Of a stretch of 53,458 nt of DNA, positions 14,843-23,718 are shown piece after piece. The stretch's first letter is position 1. Each line of letters starts with the position of its first letter. The notes under the pieces were generated by a model that searched no databases, was not told where the DNA came from, and was given only the letters and a program-made list of their open reading frames with translations. Origin of the DNA: Sideroxyarcus sp045866275. GTDB taxonomy: Bacteria; Pseudomonadota; Gammaproteobacteria; Burkholderiales; Gallionellaceae. The DNA lies in NCBI GenBank assembly GCA_045866275.1, contig BAAFRX010000015.1, forward strand, positions 1 to 53,458, in the 5' to 3' direction. A program made the translations under genes and the position numbers.

Positions 14843-15883
14843 TCAGCAGCAGGCGCAGCTCTCGCCGCTGTTGTCTTTTGCCTCGAACGGAATGCTGCTG
14901 CCGCAGCCCTCGAACAGGCCGTAGTGCCGCTCGAAATCGCCGATGAACTCGAAGTGCGGGGCGAAGCGCGTGTCCTGCAACATGCGCCAGGTGTTGCCGC
15001 ACACCGGGAACACCTTGCCGGTTTCAATGTGGTGATGCTTGTCCAGCGTGAAGGCATCAGGGTGGTCGGGGATGGTGCCTCGATAGATGACGGCCTGGCC
15101 GTAGTCTTCGCAGGCGGATTCGAGCGCGTCGAGTTTGAACAGCCGATAGGTGGCGGAATAGAACCTGATATTACCCACGCGCGGCGCGAGTTTGGCATCG
15201 GTGATGGCCAGCGGGCGGTCTTCCACCAGACGCGGGTCGGCGAAACCGTGGCGATGAGCAAGGCGCACGAAATCGTTCCAGTACAGCGCGCCGCCCAGGC
15301 ATTCGCCGTACAACACAGGGTCGTTCTTCACCGCTTCCGGCACGCGGCGGTCGGCATACACATCGGAGAAATAGAATTCGCCGCCGTTCTTGAGCAGGCG
15401 ATAGACACCGCGCAGCACGGCATCCTTGTCCGGCGACAGATTGACCACACAGTTGGACACGATGACGTCGAAGCTGCCGGGTTCGAGCTTGAGCGCGTCC
15501 AGTTTCTCGATATAGCCTTCGAGGAACTGCACATTGGCATAACCAAACTGTTCGGCATGATGAGCACGGTATTTTTCCGCCACCGCGAGTTGCTCCGCCG
15601 TCATGTCCACGCCGATCACTTCGCCGGTCTTGCCCACCAGTTGCGCCAGCGCATACACGTCGCGCCCAGAACCGCTGCCCAGATCCAGCACACGGCAGCC
15701 TTCCAGCAAGGGCGGACACACCAGCCCGCAACCGTAGTAGCGCGCCAGCACCTCGGGATGTACGCGCGCCAGCAAGGGCTTGAGCCAGGCGGGCAGGCTG
15801 CTGGCATCGCAGCAGGCACTGGTCTTCAGGTCATCTGAAGAATGCAGTTGTTTGCCGTAATAGTCCTGGACGATGTCGTGCAT
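14843..15883 (-). CDS. arsM: Arsenite S-adenosylmethionine methyltransferase
   Basis: A 346-residue methyltransferase that converts As(III) to methylated, partly volatile species. The SAM-binding motif VLDLGSGSGRDV lies at about 65-76, with IGVDMT and the cysteine of SNCVVNL typical of ArsM. Further conserved cysteines include ACCDAS near the N-terminus and GECLGGALY, and a CACC tail closes the protein. ATG at 15883 is preceded by AAGGAAA; the longer upstream frame is unsupported. It is convergent with merR, so mercury and arsenic detoxification sit together. No arsR or arsenite pump is visible here. Confidence 0.92.
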   Translation of the reverse strand: MHDIVQDYYGKQLHSSDDLKTSACCDASSLPAWLKPLLARVHPEVLARYYGCGLVCPPLLEGCRVLDLGSGSGRDVYALAQLVGKTGEVIGVDMTAEQLAVAEKYRAHHAEQFGYANVQFLEGYIEKLDALKLEPGSFDVIVSNCVVNLSPDKDAVLRGVYRLLKNGGEFYFSDVYADRRVPEAVKNDPVLYGECLGGALYWNDFVRLAHRHGFADPRLVEDRPLAITDAKLAPRVGNIRFYSATYRLFKLDALESACEDYGQAVIYRGTIPDHPDAFTLDKHHHIETGKVFPVCGNTWRMLQDTRFAPHFEFIGDFERHYGLFEGCGSSIPFEAKDNSGESCACC

Positions 15884-16021
15884 GATTTTCCTTATCAGGT
15901 AGACGAGTTTTAGGTTGGTCGTGCTGCCGCAGAATTCCTTACGCTTGAGCCAAAGATACGGCACCCGGATTGCCGGGGATGCGAATGATGCCACGTCAAA
16001 TTGATCACTGCGACTCAAACC

Positions 16022-16050
16022 AAAAAAACGGGCCACCTTGCGATGGCCCG
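16022..16050 (-). terminator. Terminator of the hemA-prfA-prmC operon
   Basis: On the minus strand a 7-bp stem (cgggcca / tggcccg) is followed by TTTTTTT. It lies about 140 bases after the prmC stop and before arsM. The rest of 15884-16186 holds a short direct repeat (cggcctatatat twice near 16151-16175) and nothing coding. Confidence 0.75.
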
Positions 16051-16186
16051 GAATAGGAGGAGAGTATGAAAGATAGAGTTGATGACAACTCAAAGCTCAC
16101 AACTCGGGGTGGATTCTAGACACCCCTTGCTACCTTGCCTATAGACCATTCGGCCTATATATCGGCCTATATACTGCCAGAACGGG

Positions 16187-17047
16187 CTATTTCCGATCGA
16201 CCGGCCCGGCGTTGCCGCCACTGACCCGCTCGAGTCCCGCCAGATCCATTGCAGAAAAAACATCCTGAAAACAGGCTGATGAAAACAGAGTCCGCACAGC
16301 GGCGGCCTGATCGTAACCGTGCTCCAGCAACAGCCAGCCGTCTGCATTGAGGTGGGTCCTGGCGCCGGCGATGAGATGGCGGATATCGTCCAGTCCGTCC
16401 GCGCCGGAGGCCAAGGCCGAGCGCGGCTCAAAACGCAGATCGCCCTGTATCAGATGCGCGTCCCCCACGGCGATATAGGGCGGATTGGACACGATCAGAT
16501 CGAAGCGTTCTGCGGCCAGCGCATCAAACCAGTCCCCCAGCCTGAAGGACATATTTTTCAGCCCCAGGCGCTGCCCGTTAAGCCGCGCCACCTCCAGCGC
16601 CGCCGCTGAGGCATCCACCGCCACGACTTGTGCGTCCGGGCGCGCCTGCCCCATCGCCACGGCAATCGCCCCGCTGCCGGTCCCCAGATCCAGCATCCGC
16701 CCGCGCGGCGGCAAGCGCGCCAATCCCAGCTCCACCAGCAACTCCGTCTCCGGGCGCGGGATCAGCGTGGCGGGGGTGACGACAAGGTTCAGTCCAAAGA
16801 ACTCGCGCTCACCCAGAATATAGGCGATCGGTTCGCCGTTCAGACGGCGCTGCAACAAGTCGGCATAGCGCGCTTGCCGCGCGTCATCCGGCACCTGTTC
16901 CGGGCGCGCCAGCAAATAGGCGCGATTGACCTGAAGTGCCCGTTGCAGCAGGGACTGCACCTCGCTGCGCGCTTCCTGTGCCGTCAGCGACAGCGCGTGT
17001 TGCAGCATGCTGCCATCCTGTGCCAGCACATCGCGGATGCAGCGCAT
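16187..17047 (-). CDS. prmC: Peptide chain release factor N5-glutamine methyltransferase
   Basis: A 286-residue SAM-dependent enzyme (HemK/PrmC) that methylates the Gln of the GGQ motif in release factors. It shows the N-terminal helical domain, GEPIAYILGEREFFG, IPRPETELLVE, the SAM motif LDLGTGSGAIAVA and the catalytic NPPY in SNPPYIAV. The ATG at 17047 shares bases with the prfA stop (TGATG), coupling it to its substrate gene; the internal ATG at 17008 gives a more usual N-terminus and is an alternative. Confidence 0.95.
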   Translation of the reverse strand: MRCIRDVLAQDGSMLQHALSLTAQEARSEVQSLLQRALQVNRAYLLARPEQVPDDARQARYADLLQRRLNGEPIAYILGEREFFGLNLVVTPATLIPRPETELLVELGLARLPPRGRMLDLGTGSGAIAVAMGQARPDAQVVAVDASAAALEVARLNGQRLGLKNMSFRLGDWFDALAAERFDLIVSNPPYIAVGDAHLIQGDLRFEPRSALASGADGLDDIRHLIAGARTHLNADGWLLLEHGYDQAAAVRTLFSSACFQDVFSAMDLAGLERVSGGNAGPVDRK

Positions 17048-18129
17048 CAGTTCGTTTCCGCCATCGCCGCCAGTTGTTGCGCCTGATGCTCAGCCATCAG
17101 TGCGCCGGTCAGTTCGCCGATGTCGCCGTCCATGATCTGTTCCATCTTGTATAGGGTCAGATTGATGCGGTGATCGGTGACGCGCCCTTGCGGAAAGTTG
17201 TAGGTGCGGATGCGCTCGGAGCGGTCGCCGCTGCCGACCAGCGATTTGCGCTCGGCGGCGAGCTTGTTGTGCGCAGCCCGCTCTTCCTTGTCCTTGATGC
17301 GCGCCGCCAGAACGCGCAGGGCCTGCGCCTTGTTCTGGTGCTGCGAACGTCCGTCCTGGCACTCGACCACGGTGCCGGTGGGCAGATGGGTGATGCGCAC
17401 GGCGGAATCGGTCTTGTTGATGTGCTGGCCGCCCGCGCCGGATGCGCGGAACGTGTCGATACGCAAATCAGCCGGATTCAGTTCGACCTCGCCCACTTCA
17501 TCGGCTTCCGGCAGGATGGCAACGGTGCAGGCGGACGTGTGGATGCGGCCTTGCGTTTCGGTCGCGGGAACGCGCTGGACGCGATGCGCACCCGATTCAA
17601 ATTTTAATACCGAGTACGCGCCCTGCCCGATGATCCTGGCGATCACTTCCTTGTAGCCGCCCATCTCACCGGGGCTTTCCGAGATGATCTCGACCTGCCA
17701 GTGGCGACGTTCGGCGAAGCGGAGATACATGCGGAACAGGTCGCCCGCGAACAGCGCCGCCTCGTCGCCGCCCGTGCCGGCACGCACTTCGAGGAACACG
17801 TTGCGTTCGTCGTTGGGATCTTTCGGCAGCAATTGCAATTCCAGCTCGCGGTCAATCTGGGCCAAGTGCTGTTCGCCCTGCTCGATCTCGGTCTGGGCGA
17901 ACTCTTTCATCTCCGGGTCCTGCGCCATCTCGCGCGCGGTCTCGAGATCCCCCAGCGCGCGCTGGTAAGCGCGATACAGGGTGACGACCGGCTCCAGCTC
18001 GGCACGTTCGCGATTAAGCCGGCGAAACACCCCCATGTCGCGCGTGGCTTCTTCGGTGCTTAACAGTTGATCGACTTCAAGCAGACGTTCGCCCAACTGG
18101 GCGAGGCGGGCAGCGATGTTTGAATTCAT
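17047..18129 (-). CDS. prfA: Peptide chain release factor 1
   Basis: A 360-residue RF1 that recognises UAA and UAG stop codons. It has the catalytic GGQ (GAGGQHINKTDSA) and the class I release factor end block RIRTYNFPQGRVTDHRI. Length is that of the family. It overlaps hemA by four bases (ATGA) and prmC by one, giving the usual beta/gamma-proteobacterial hemA-prfA-prmC order. Confidence 0.97.
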   Translation of the reverse strand: MNSNIAARLAQLGERLLEVDQLLSTEEATRDMGVFRRLNRERAELEPVVTLYRAYQRALGDLETAREMAQDPEMKEFAQTEIEQGEQHLAQIDRELELQLLPKDPNDERNVFLEVRAGTGGDEAALFAGDLFRMYLRFAERRHWQVEIISESPGEMGGYKEVIARIIGQGAYSVLKFESGAHRVQRVPATETQGRIHTSACTVAILPEADEVGEVELNPADLRIDTFRASGAGGQHINKTDSAVRITHLPTGTVVECQDGRSQHQNKAQALRVLAARIKDKEERAAHNKLAAERKSLVGSGDRSERIRTYNFPQGRVTDHRINLTLYKMEQIMDGDIGELTGALMAEHQAQQLAAMAETN

Positions 18130-19379
18130 TCTTCGCTGTTGAAGTGGTACAGACGATGGATAACTTCGAGAAACTGCTCGCGTTCATCACCGTGCACCTG
18201 ATTCAGCGCATGGGTCGGCGCGTGCAGAAATTTGTTGGTCAGGCTGTTGCTCATCATGTCCAGCACTTTTTCCGGGGATTCGCCCTTTGCCAGCAGGCGC
18301 ACCGCCTTCTCCATCTCATGGCGGCGATTGCGCTCGGCCTGATCGCGCAGGGCGCGAATGGTCGGCACCACTTCGCGCGATTCCATCCAGTGCACAAAGT
18401 CGGAGACGCCTGAATCGATGATGACTTCGGCTTCTTTCACCGCGCTCTGGCGGGCATCAAGGCCGTCCTTTACCACTTCCGCGATATCGTCAAGGGTGTA
18501 GAGGAACACATCGTCCAGCTCGGTGACTTCCGCTTCCACGTCCCGGGGCACGGCCAGATCGACGATGAACAACGGCCGGTGTTTGCGCTGCTTCAAAGCG
18601 CGCTCGACCATGCCCTTGCCGAGGATGGGCAACTGGCTGGCGGTGCAGGTGACGATGATATCGTGCTGCGCCAACTGTTCCGGCAAGTCGGCCAGCGTGA
18701 TGGCATGACCGTTGATGCGCCGCGCCAGTGTCTCGGCGCGATCTAGGGTGCGATTGGCGACCGTGATGTACCGGGGAGAACGGGCAGCGAAGTGCACCGC
18801 GTTCAGCTCGATCATCTCGCCCGCACCGATGAACAGGACTTTTTGTTCGGCGATACCGGGAAAAATCCGTTCTGCCAGTTTGACTGCTGCGGCGGCCATC
18901 GACACCAGATTGGCGCCGATCTCGGTCTGGGTGCGCACGTCCTTGGCGACCGAAAAAGTGCGCTGGAACAGTTTGTGCAGAAGGAAACCCAGGGTCCCCG
19001 CCTGCTCCGCCTGGCGTACCGCCTGTTTCATCTGCCCGAGGATCTGCGGTTCGCCCAGCACCATCGAGTCCAGTCCGCTGGCGACCCGGAATGCATGCTT
19101 GACGGCCTGCGCCTGCGGCAAACGATAGAGGTAAGGCTCGATCTCGGCGACCGGCAGATGGTGATAAGCGGCGAGCCAGCCGACCGCCTGCGCCGGGGTG
19201 GTGGTATTGCAATAAATCTCGGTGCGATTGCAGGTGGAAAGTATGGTCGCTTCTTTTGCCGCCCCATTGTCCACCAGATCGCGCAGCGCAACATCCATCG
19301 CCTCCGCGTTGAACGCGACCTGCTCGCGCACAGCGAGCGGCGCGGTCTGGTGATTGATGCCAAAGGTCAATAACTGCAT
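18126..19379 (-). CDS. hemA: Glutamyl-tRNA reductase
   Basis: A 417-residue enzyme for the first committed step of tetrapyrrole synthesis: it reduces glutamyl-tRNA to glutamate-1-semialdehyde with NADPH. The catalytic Cys is in STCNRTEIYC (about residue 50), with the NADP-binding part FIGAGEMIEL (about 185) and a C-terminal dimerisation helix. First gene of the hemA-prfA-prmC operon. Confidence 0.97.
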   Translation of the reverse strand: MQLLTFGINHQTAPLAVREQVAFNAEAMDVALRDLVDNGAAKEATILSTCNRTEIYCNTTTPAQAVGWLAAYHHLPVAEIEPYLYRLPQAQAVKHAFRVASGLDSMVLGEPQILGQMKQAVRQAEQAGTLGFLLHKLFQRTFSVAKDVRTQTEIGANLVSMAAAAVKLAERIFPGIAEQKVLFIGAGEMIELNAVHFAARSPRYITVANRTLDRAETLARRINGHAITLADLPEQLAQHDIIVTCTASQLPILGKGMVERALKQRKHRPLFIVDLAVPRDVEAEVTELDDVFLYTLDDIAEVVKDGLDARQSAVKEAEVIIDSGVSDFVHWMESREVVPTIRALRDQAERNRRHEMEKAVRLLAKGESPEKVLDMMSNSLTNKFLHAPTHALNQVHGDEREQFLEVIHRLYHFNSEE

Positions 19380-19414
19380 GGGGAATCCGCTATCCGAGAG
19401 AATCGGGGGGCGGA

Positions 19415-19443
19415 ATTATAGGGTCTGGAGCGGCTTTCTGCCA
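19415..19443 (-). promoter_or_regulatory. Possible sigma-70 promoter of hemA
   Basis: A consensus -10 TATAAT (19420-19415, minus strand) stands 36 bases before the hemA start, with a weak -35 (TGGCAG) 17 bases upstream. The -35 side overlaps a perfect 11-bp hairpin (19425-19453) that follows the stop of the previous gene, so the same DNA may also attenuate read-through. Confidence 0.45.
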
Positions 19444-19465
19444 GCCGCTCCAGAGGCCGCGCCAA

Positions 19466-19855
19466 TTACTTGGCGGAACCGAGCTGCGCCAATGCCGCTT
19501 CCGCGTCGGTGCGCAGAGGACTGTCCGGATATTGTTTGACGAACTGTGCGAACGCGGCCTGCGCTGCGGCCGTGTTGCCCGCCTCGACCAACGCGATCGC
19601 CTTGCCAAACGCAGCCAGCTCATTCTCGTCAATCGCCACCGGCTTGGCCTCCCCCTTCCAGTAAACATCGTCCGCATCCGCCAACGAGCCGCGCACACCA
19701 CCGGCTGCGGTCGTGGTCGATAATTTTTTCTTGGGGGTCAACAGCTCGATTTTCTTGCGCAGGCGCTCCCACAAGGAAAGTTCCTGATCAGACGCCTGCA
19801 CGGGACTGGCGAGGGCAATACCCAAAATGACCAACAGTGCGATTATTTTTTTCAT
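19466..19855 (-). CDS. Exported small TPR-like protein
   Basis: A 129-residue protein with a signal peptide (about 1-21) and a C-terminal helical pair resembling a tetratricopeptide repeat (about 80-125, rich in Ala, ending QYPDSPLRTDAEAALAQLG). This pattern occurs in YbgF-like and tol-pal accessory proteins, but the similarity is general. It lies 36 bases after the large NHL/TPR gene and has AAGGAG before its start, so it is probably the third gene of the cyclase operon. Specific function unknown. Confidence 0.7.
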   Translation of the reverse strand: MKKIIALLVILGIALASPVQASDQELSLWERLRKKIELLTPKKKLSTTTAAGGVRGSLADADDVYWKGEAKPVAIDENELAAFGKAIALVEAGNTAAAQAAFAQFVKQYPDSPLRTDAEAALAQLGSAK

Positions 19856-19891
19856 TCCATAGCTCCTTGCGTTAAACATGCCGCACCTGAC

Positions 19892-22800
19892 TTAAAGCGC
19901 GTTCAAGAGTTCCAGGGCCAATGCACGATATTGTTTTTGCACGGTAGGATCCAATTTTTTAGCCCTGACGAACGCGGCTTTGGCACTTTTTGTCTGCCCC
20001 AGCCGCTTGTAGGCGCGAGCCAGGTTGATTTGAATCCCCGCGTCTTTCGGGCTGGCCTGGGCGGCAGCCGTGTACGCCGTGATGGCCTCCTTATACTTGT
20101 CGTCGATCATCAATAAATTGCCGCGATTGTTCAATGCGGCGGCATTCTTCGCCTCCAGGCTGATGACCTTGTCAAAGTACTTCATGGCTTCCTTGCGGTC
20201 GCCGATTCTGGCCAGAATGATGCCGATTTGCAGATGGGCGTCGATATCATTCGGCCGGGTTTTCAGTATATCCAGATAATGCCGGGTCTTGACCTGCGAG
20301 CTGATTTTCAACACCGACAGTCCATCGCCTGGAAATTTTTTATCGATGGCGGCTCGGGTCAACCCGCTCGCCTTCCAATCGGAAGCGGGCAGACTGGCCG
20401 GCTTGAAAGCCTCCCATGCGCCGTGGATATCGAGCATGGTCAGCCCGTTATCCTTGTATTTGTAATACGTTTCGCTGCCCTTTTCCCAAGCCTTGATGAA
20501 CGGACTGCCCACCAGGGTGGTTTCCACCGGAATCCACAGCGCACCCTCATGGATAACATACAGGTTGTTCATGGTGTAGCCGTCCCCTTCGACCGGGATG
20601 CCGGTATTGAACATCATCAGCATGTGTCCCGGCACTTCCAGCACGCGCGTCGCGATTCCCATGCTTTCGAGACCGGATGAATAGACCGCCACCAGATCAT
20701 CGCAATCCCCGGATTTGCGTTCCAGCGTTTCGCGCGGGAATTGCAGATAGTCCACGGTATTGGCCTGGGTCGAGGTGAGCTGATACGGGTTGCTTGGATC
20801 CTGGATGTAGGTCAACCCGAACACCCCCAGTGCATCAAACAAGGCAGCCGCCAGGTGTGCCTCATCCTTGGTATCTCTGTATTCGCCAACCACAGCGCGT
20901 GCCAAATTGAGGATCGGCTCGTCCTTGGGGGTAACGAAAACCGCAAAACGGTCGCGTTCATCCCAGGTCAGCCGATGCTTGTCATAGACGTTGATCGTGG
21001 CATTGCGCGTGTAGGTCTGGCGCTTGCCATTTTCAAAATAACTGGCTTCGATCAACGCCTGTACCGCGCTATCTTCGGTCATGGTCAGGATGCTGTTGTT
21101 GAACACCGCCTTCAGTGGCAATTCCTCGCTCTGGCCGGGCAACAGTTTGGCCACCTTGCCCTCGGTGGCGAAATCCATGAAATTCTTCAGCAGGAAACTG
21201 ACCCGGATTTTTTCCATCTTCCGGTCCGTATTATTGGTGAGACGAACCACGCCGATCCTGTCGCTCTCGTAGCGTTTATAGGAGTTGGAGAACACATCGT
21301 TGAGGCTGACGATTTCGAGTTCGAGCGGAGGGCGATTGAACACCTCCGTCATCACTTCGACCACAACCTTATCCGATTCGGTCGCATCGCGACTCACGAC
21401 ACCGACATAAAATGTATATCGGGTTTCCGGGGTCAGGCCATCCCGGGTAAATTCCGGCTCGGTTACTTCGCCAATTTTGACAAAGTTCTCCCCCTCTTTC
21501 TGGTAGATGCGGTAAGCAGAAAAATAAGGCGAGCGGTTCGCTTCCCACTTCAGTTTTGCCTGCCACGGATTGGCTTCGGCGGTTATCGCAGACACGGGCG
21601 GCGGCAGGTACTTTTCCGGAATGGCGCTGACTGCCGCGCTGCTCGTTCCTTCATAGCCGGTATCCGACATCGTTGCGATGCGGTAGAAATAGCGCTCTCC
21701 CGGCTCCAATTCGCTGTCCGTGTACGCATTGGTTTGAACGGTGGCCACCCGCACATAGCCGCCATTTTCAATTTTTGAACGGTACACGCGAAATTCCTTG
21801 ACATAGGCGGCCGCGGGTCGCGCCCACTGCAACTCAACCGCATGCACGCCTTGACGGGCCTCGATTTTTTGCACCGGTTGCGGTTTGTATAAAACCGACA
21901 ATGCCACGATCTGTTTCCGTTGCCGGTCAGCCACAAACAGGGTGCTGCCTGCGGCAACAGCCAATGCAACGGGTTCGCCCAAACTCGCAATTCCGGTTGC
22001 ACGTGCGCCGAAAACCCGCAACAGACGCCCCTCGTGGCTAAACGACTTGACCTGGCTTCCATCCAGCACCAGCACTTCGTCCGGCGTGACCGCCATCCCG
22101 CGCGGCTTGAGCAACTGACGGTCTTGTTTGGTCCGGCCAAACTCGTGCAAAAACTCCCCGTCTGCCGAGAAAACCGCGACCGAGCCGCGCCCTTCATCCA
22201 GCACGAAAAGCCTGCCCGCCGGATCAAACCCCATTGCCAACGGCTTTTTGAATTTCAGCCTGCTTTCGTCCAGCTTTTTCAGAAAGACGCCATCCGCACG
22301 AAATACTTGTACCGAAGGGTTGCCGCGATCCGCCACAAAGACCAATCCGTTTTCAGCAACCGCCAGCGCGCTCGGGTTGCTGAACTGGCCCGCCCCACTC
22401 CCGCTGCTGCCGACACCAAGCAGCTCTTTTCCCGAGGCATCCAGCTTGACCACCCGTTTTTGCTTTTTATCCGCAACCCAGATGTGGCCCTCGCCGTCGA
22501 GCGCGAGGGCGGCGGGTTGTATATCCTTCAAAGAAACCCTGGTTTCAACTTTGAGATCACGAAATTTCAGCAGCAAACCGTCCGGTCCATGATCGGCAAT
22601 GGCATACAACACGCCCTTGCCATCACCGGCAAGTTGAAGCGCATCCACATCAATATTCGCAAGCCACTCAACCGAAGCGCGGCCCGCCGTGCGCGGAATC
22701 GGTTCGATACGCTCCCCGGCAACTGTCTGGAACACATTGATCAACGATTTCCCCGCGTCACCAACAAAGAGCTGTTGCCCTGCACCGTTGGCCAGACCGG

Positions 22801-23650
22801 CGATATTCTTGGCTTGTGATTTACCATCGCCCCTGGAACCGAATTGGTAAGCGAACCGACCGTTGAAGTCATATTTGCGCACCGACTGACTGCGCCCATC
22901 CGCGACATACACGCCATCTTCCGCCAAAGTCAGTGCCACAGGATCAGCCACATCTGGAAGCGATTGCAGATAAAGTCCGTTTGCGGCATACACCTTGACC
23001 CGTTTGTCCTTGCTATCCAGCACGTAGATACGCCCGTCCTCGGCGACCGCAAGATCTGTCGCTTTCTGCAGTTGGTACGGTAGTTCCTTGCCCTCCTGGG
23101 CCGGGGCTGGCGCACGCAACGCCAGCGTTTGCAGGAACACGCCATTCACCCCGAACAACTGGATCCGCTTGTTGCCCGTATCCGCCACATAGACCACGCC
23201 TTCGTGCACCGCAACCCCGTGTGGCGCATCCAGCCCCTGCTCGTCCCCGCCGCCGAAGAACCCTCCCGTACCGGCACCGAACCGGTCCTGAAATTTTCCG
23301 TCTGCCAGTGTATAAAGCAACACCTGTTGCGTGCCGCTATCGACCACGTACAGCCGGTTGCCGGCTACAGCCACAGCCTCCGGCCGCTTCAACAATTGCA
23401 CTTCACCCGCTTTGGCGGCAAGGGTGTAGGCCACCTTGCCATCGGCCGTCAATGCCTGGACGACCCCGCCCTCGTTTGCGACGAACAATAAATCCCCGCC
23501 CGCACCCAACAAGCGGCTTAATTTGGGAACCGATATTTCCTGTTTAAAATCGGCCTTGATAAAGCCGTTGGCTTTGCCGTTCGATGCGTCTGCCGCAAAC
23601 ACGCCTGAAGAAATCAGGCCAATGAAAAAAATAGCCATTAACTTGCGCAT
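19892..23650 (-). CDS. Large exported NHL-FN3-transglutaminase-TPR protein
   Basis: About 1252 residues, built as a chain: a signal peptide; many NHL-type beta-propeller repeats to about 590 (units such as GVAVHEGVVYVADTGNKRI and ALAVAENGLVFVADRGN); two fibronectin III modules (about 595-790, FRVYRSKIENGGY and YRIYQKEGENF); a beta-rich linker; a transglutaminase-like fold with RKSGDCDDL (Cys near 977) and VPGHMLMMF (His); and three or more TPR units at the end. The Cys and His suggest a peptidase or cross-linking activity in the periplasm or outside. A longer start at 23674 is possible. It lies between a CHASE2 cyclase and a small TPR-like gene. No specific function is known to me. Confidence 0.8.
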   Translation of the reverse strand: MRKLMAIFFIGLISSGVFAADASNGKANGFIKADFKQEISVPKLSRLLGAGGDLLFVANEGGVVQALTADGKVAYTLAAKAGEVQLLKRPEAVAVAGNRLYVVDSGTQQVLLYTLADGKFQDRFGAGTGGFFGGGDEQGLDAPHGVAVHEGVVYVADTGNKRIQLFGVNGVFLQTLALRAPAPAQEGKELPYQLQKATDLAVAEDGRIYVLDSKDKRVKVYAANGLYLQSLPDVADPVALTLAEDGVYVADGRSQSVRKYDFNGRFAYQFGSRGDGKSQAKNIAGLANGAGQQLFVGDAGKSLINVFQTVAGERIEPIPRTAGRASVEWLANIDVDALQLAGDGKGVLYAIADHGPDGLLLKFRDLKVETRVSLKDIQPAALALDGEGHIWVADKKQKRVVKLDASGKELLGVGSSGSGAGQFSNPSALAVAENGLVFVADRGNPSVQVFRADGVFLKKLDESRLKFKKPLAMGFDPAGRLFVLDEGRGSVAVFSADGEFLHEFGRTKQDRQLLKPRGMAVTPDEVLVLDGSQVKSFSHEGRLLRVFGARATGIASLGEPVALAVAAGSTLFVADRQRKQIVALSVLYKPQPVQKIEARQGVHAVELQWARPAAAYVKEFRVYRSKIENGGYVRVATVQTNAYTDSELEPGERYFYRIATMSDTGYEGTSSAAVSAIPEKYLPPPVSAITAEANPWQAKLKWEANRSPYFSAYRIYQKEGENFVKIGEVTEPEFTRDGLTPETRYTFYVGVVSRDATESDKVVVEVMTEVFNRPPLELEIVSLNDVFSNSYKRYESDRIGVVRLTNNTDRKMEKIRVSFLLKNFMDFATEGKVAKLLPGQSEELPLKAVFNNSILTMTEDSAVQALIEASYFENGKRQTYTRNATINVYDKHRLTWDERDRFAVFVTPKDEPILNLARAVVGEYRDTKDEAHLAAALFDALGVFGLTYIQDPSNPYQLTSTQANTVDYLQFPRETLERKSGDCDDLVAVYSSGLESMGIATRVLEVPGHMLMMFNTGIPVEGDGYTMNNLYVIHEGALWIPVETTLVGSPFIKAWEKGSETYYKYKDNGLTMLDIHGAWEAFKPASLPASDWKASGLTRAAIDKKFPGDGLSVLKISSQVKTRHYLDILKTRPNDIDAHLQIGIILARIGDRKEAMKYFDKVISLEAKNAAALNNRGNLLMIDDKYKEAITAYTAAAQASPKDAGIQINLARAYKRLGQTKSAKAAFVRAKKLDPTVQKQYRALALELLNAL

Positions 23651-23718
23651 CTGTATCCGCCCGTTCCCATTCATTTAACTATGCCGCTGTTGCGGTATCA
23701 CCAAGAATCGCGTTGCCA

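Noticed and set aside
16145..16180. Tandem cggcctatatat repeat as an operator
   Set aside because: Only two imperfect units, no matching site elsewhere, and it lies downstream of prmC with no regulator nearby.
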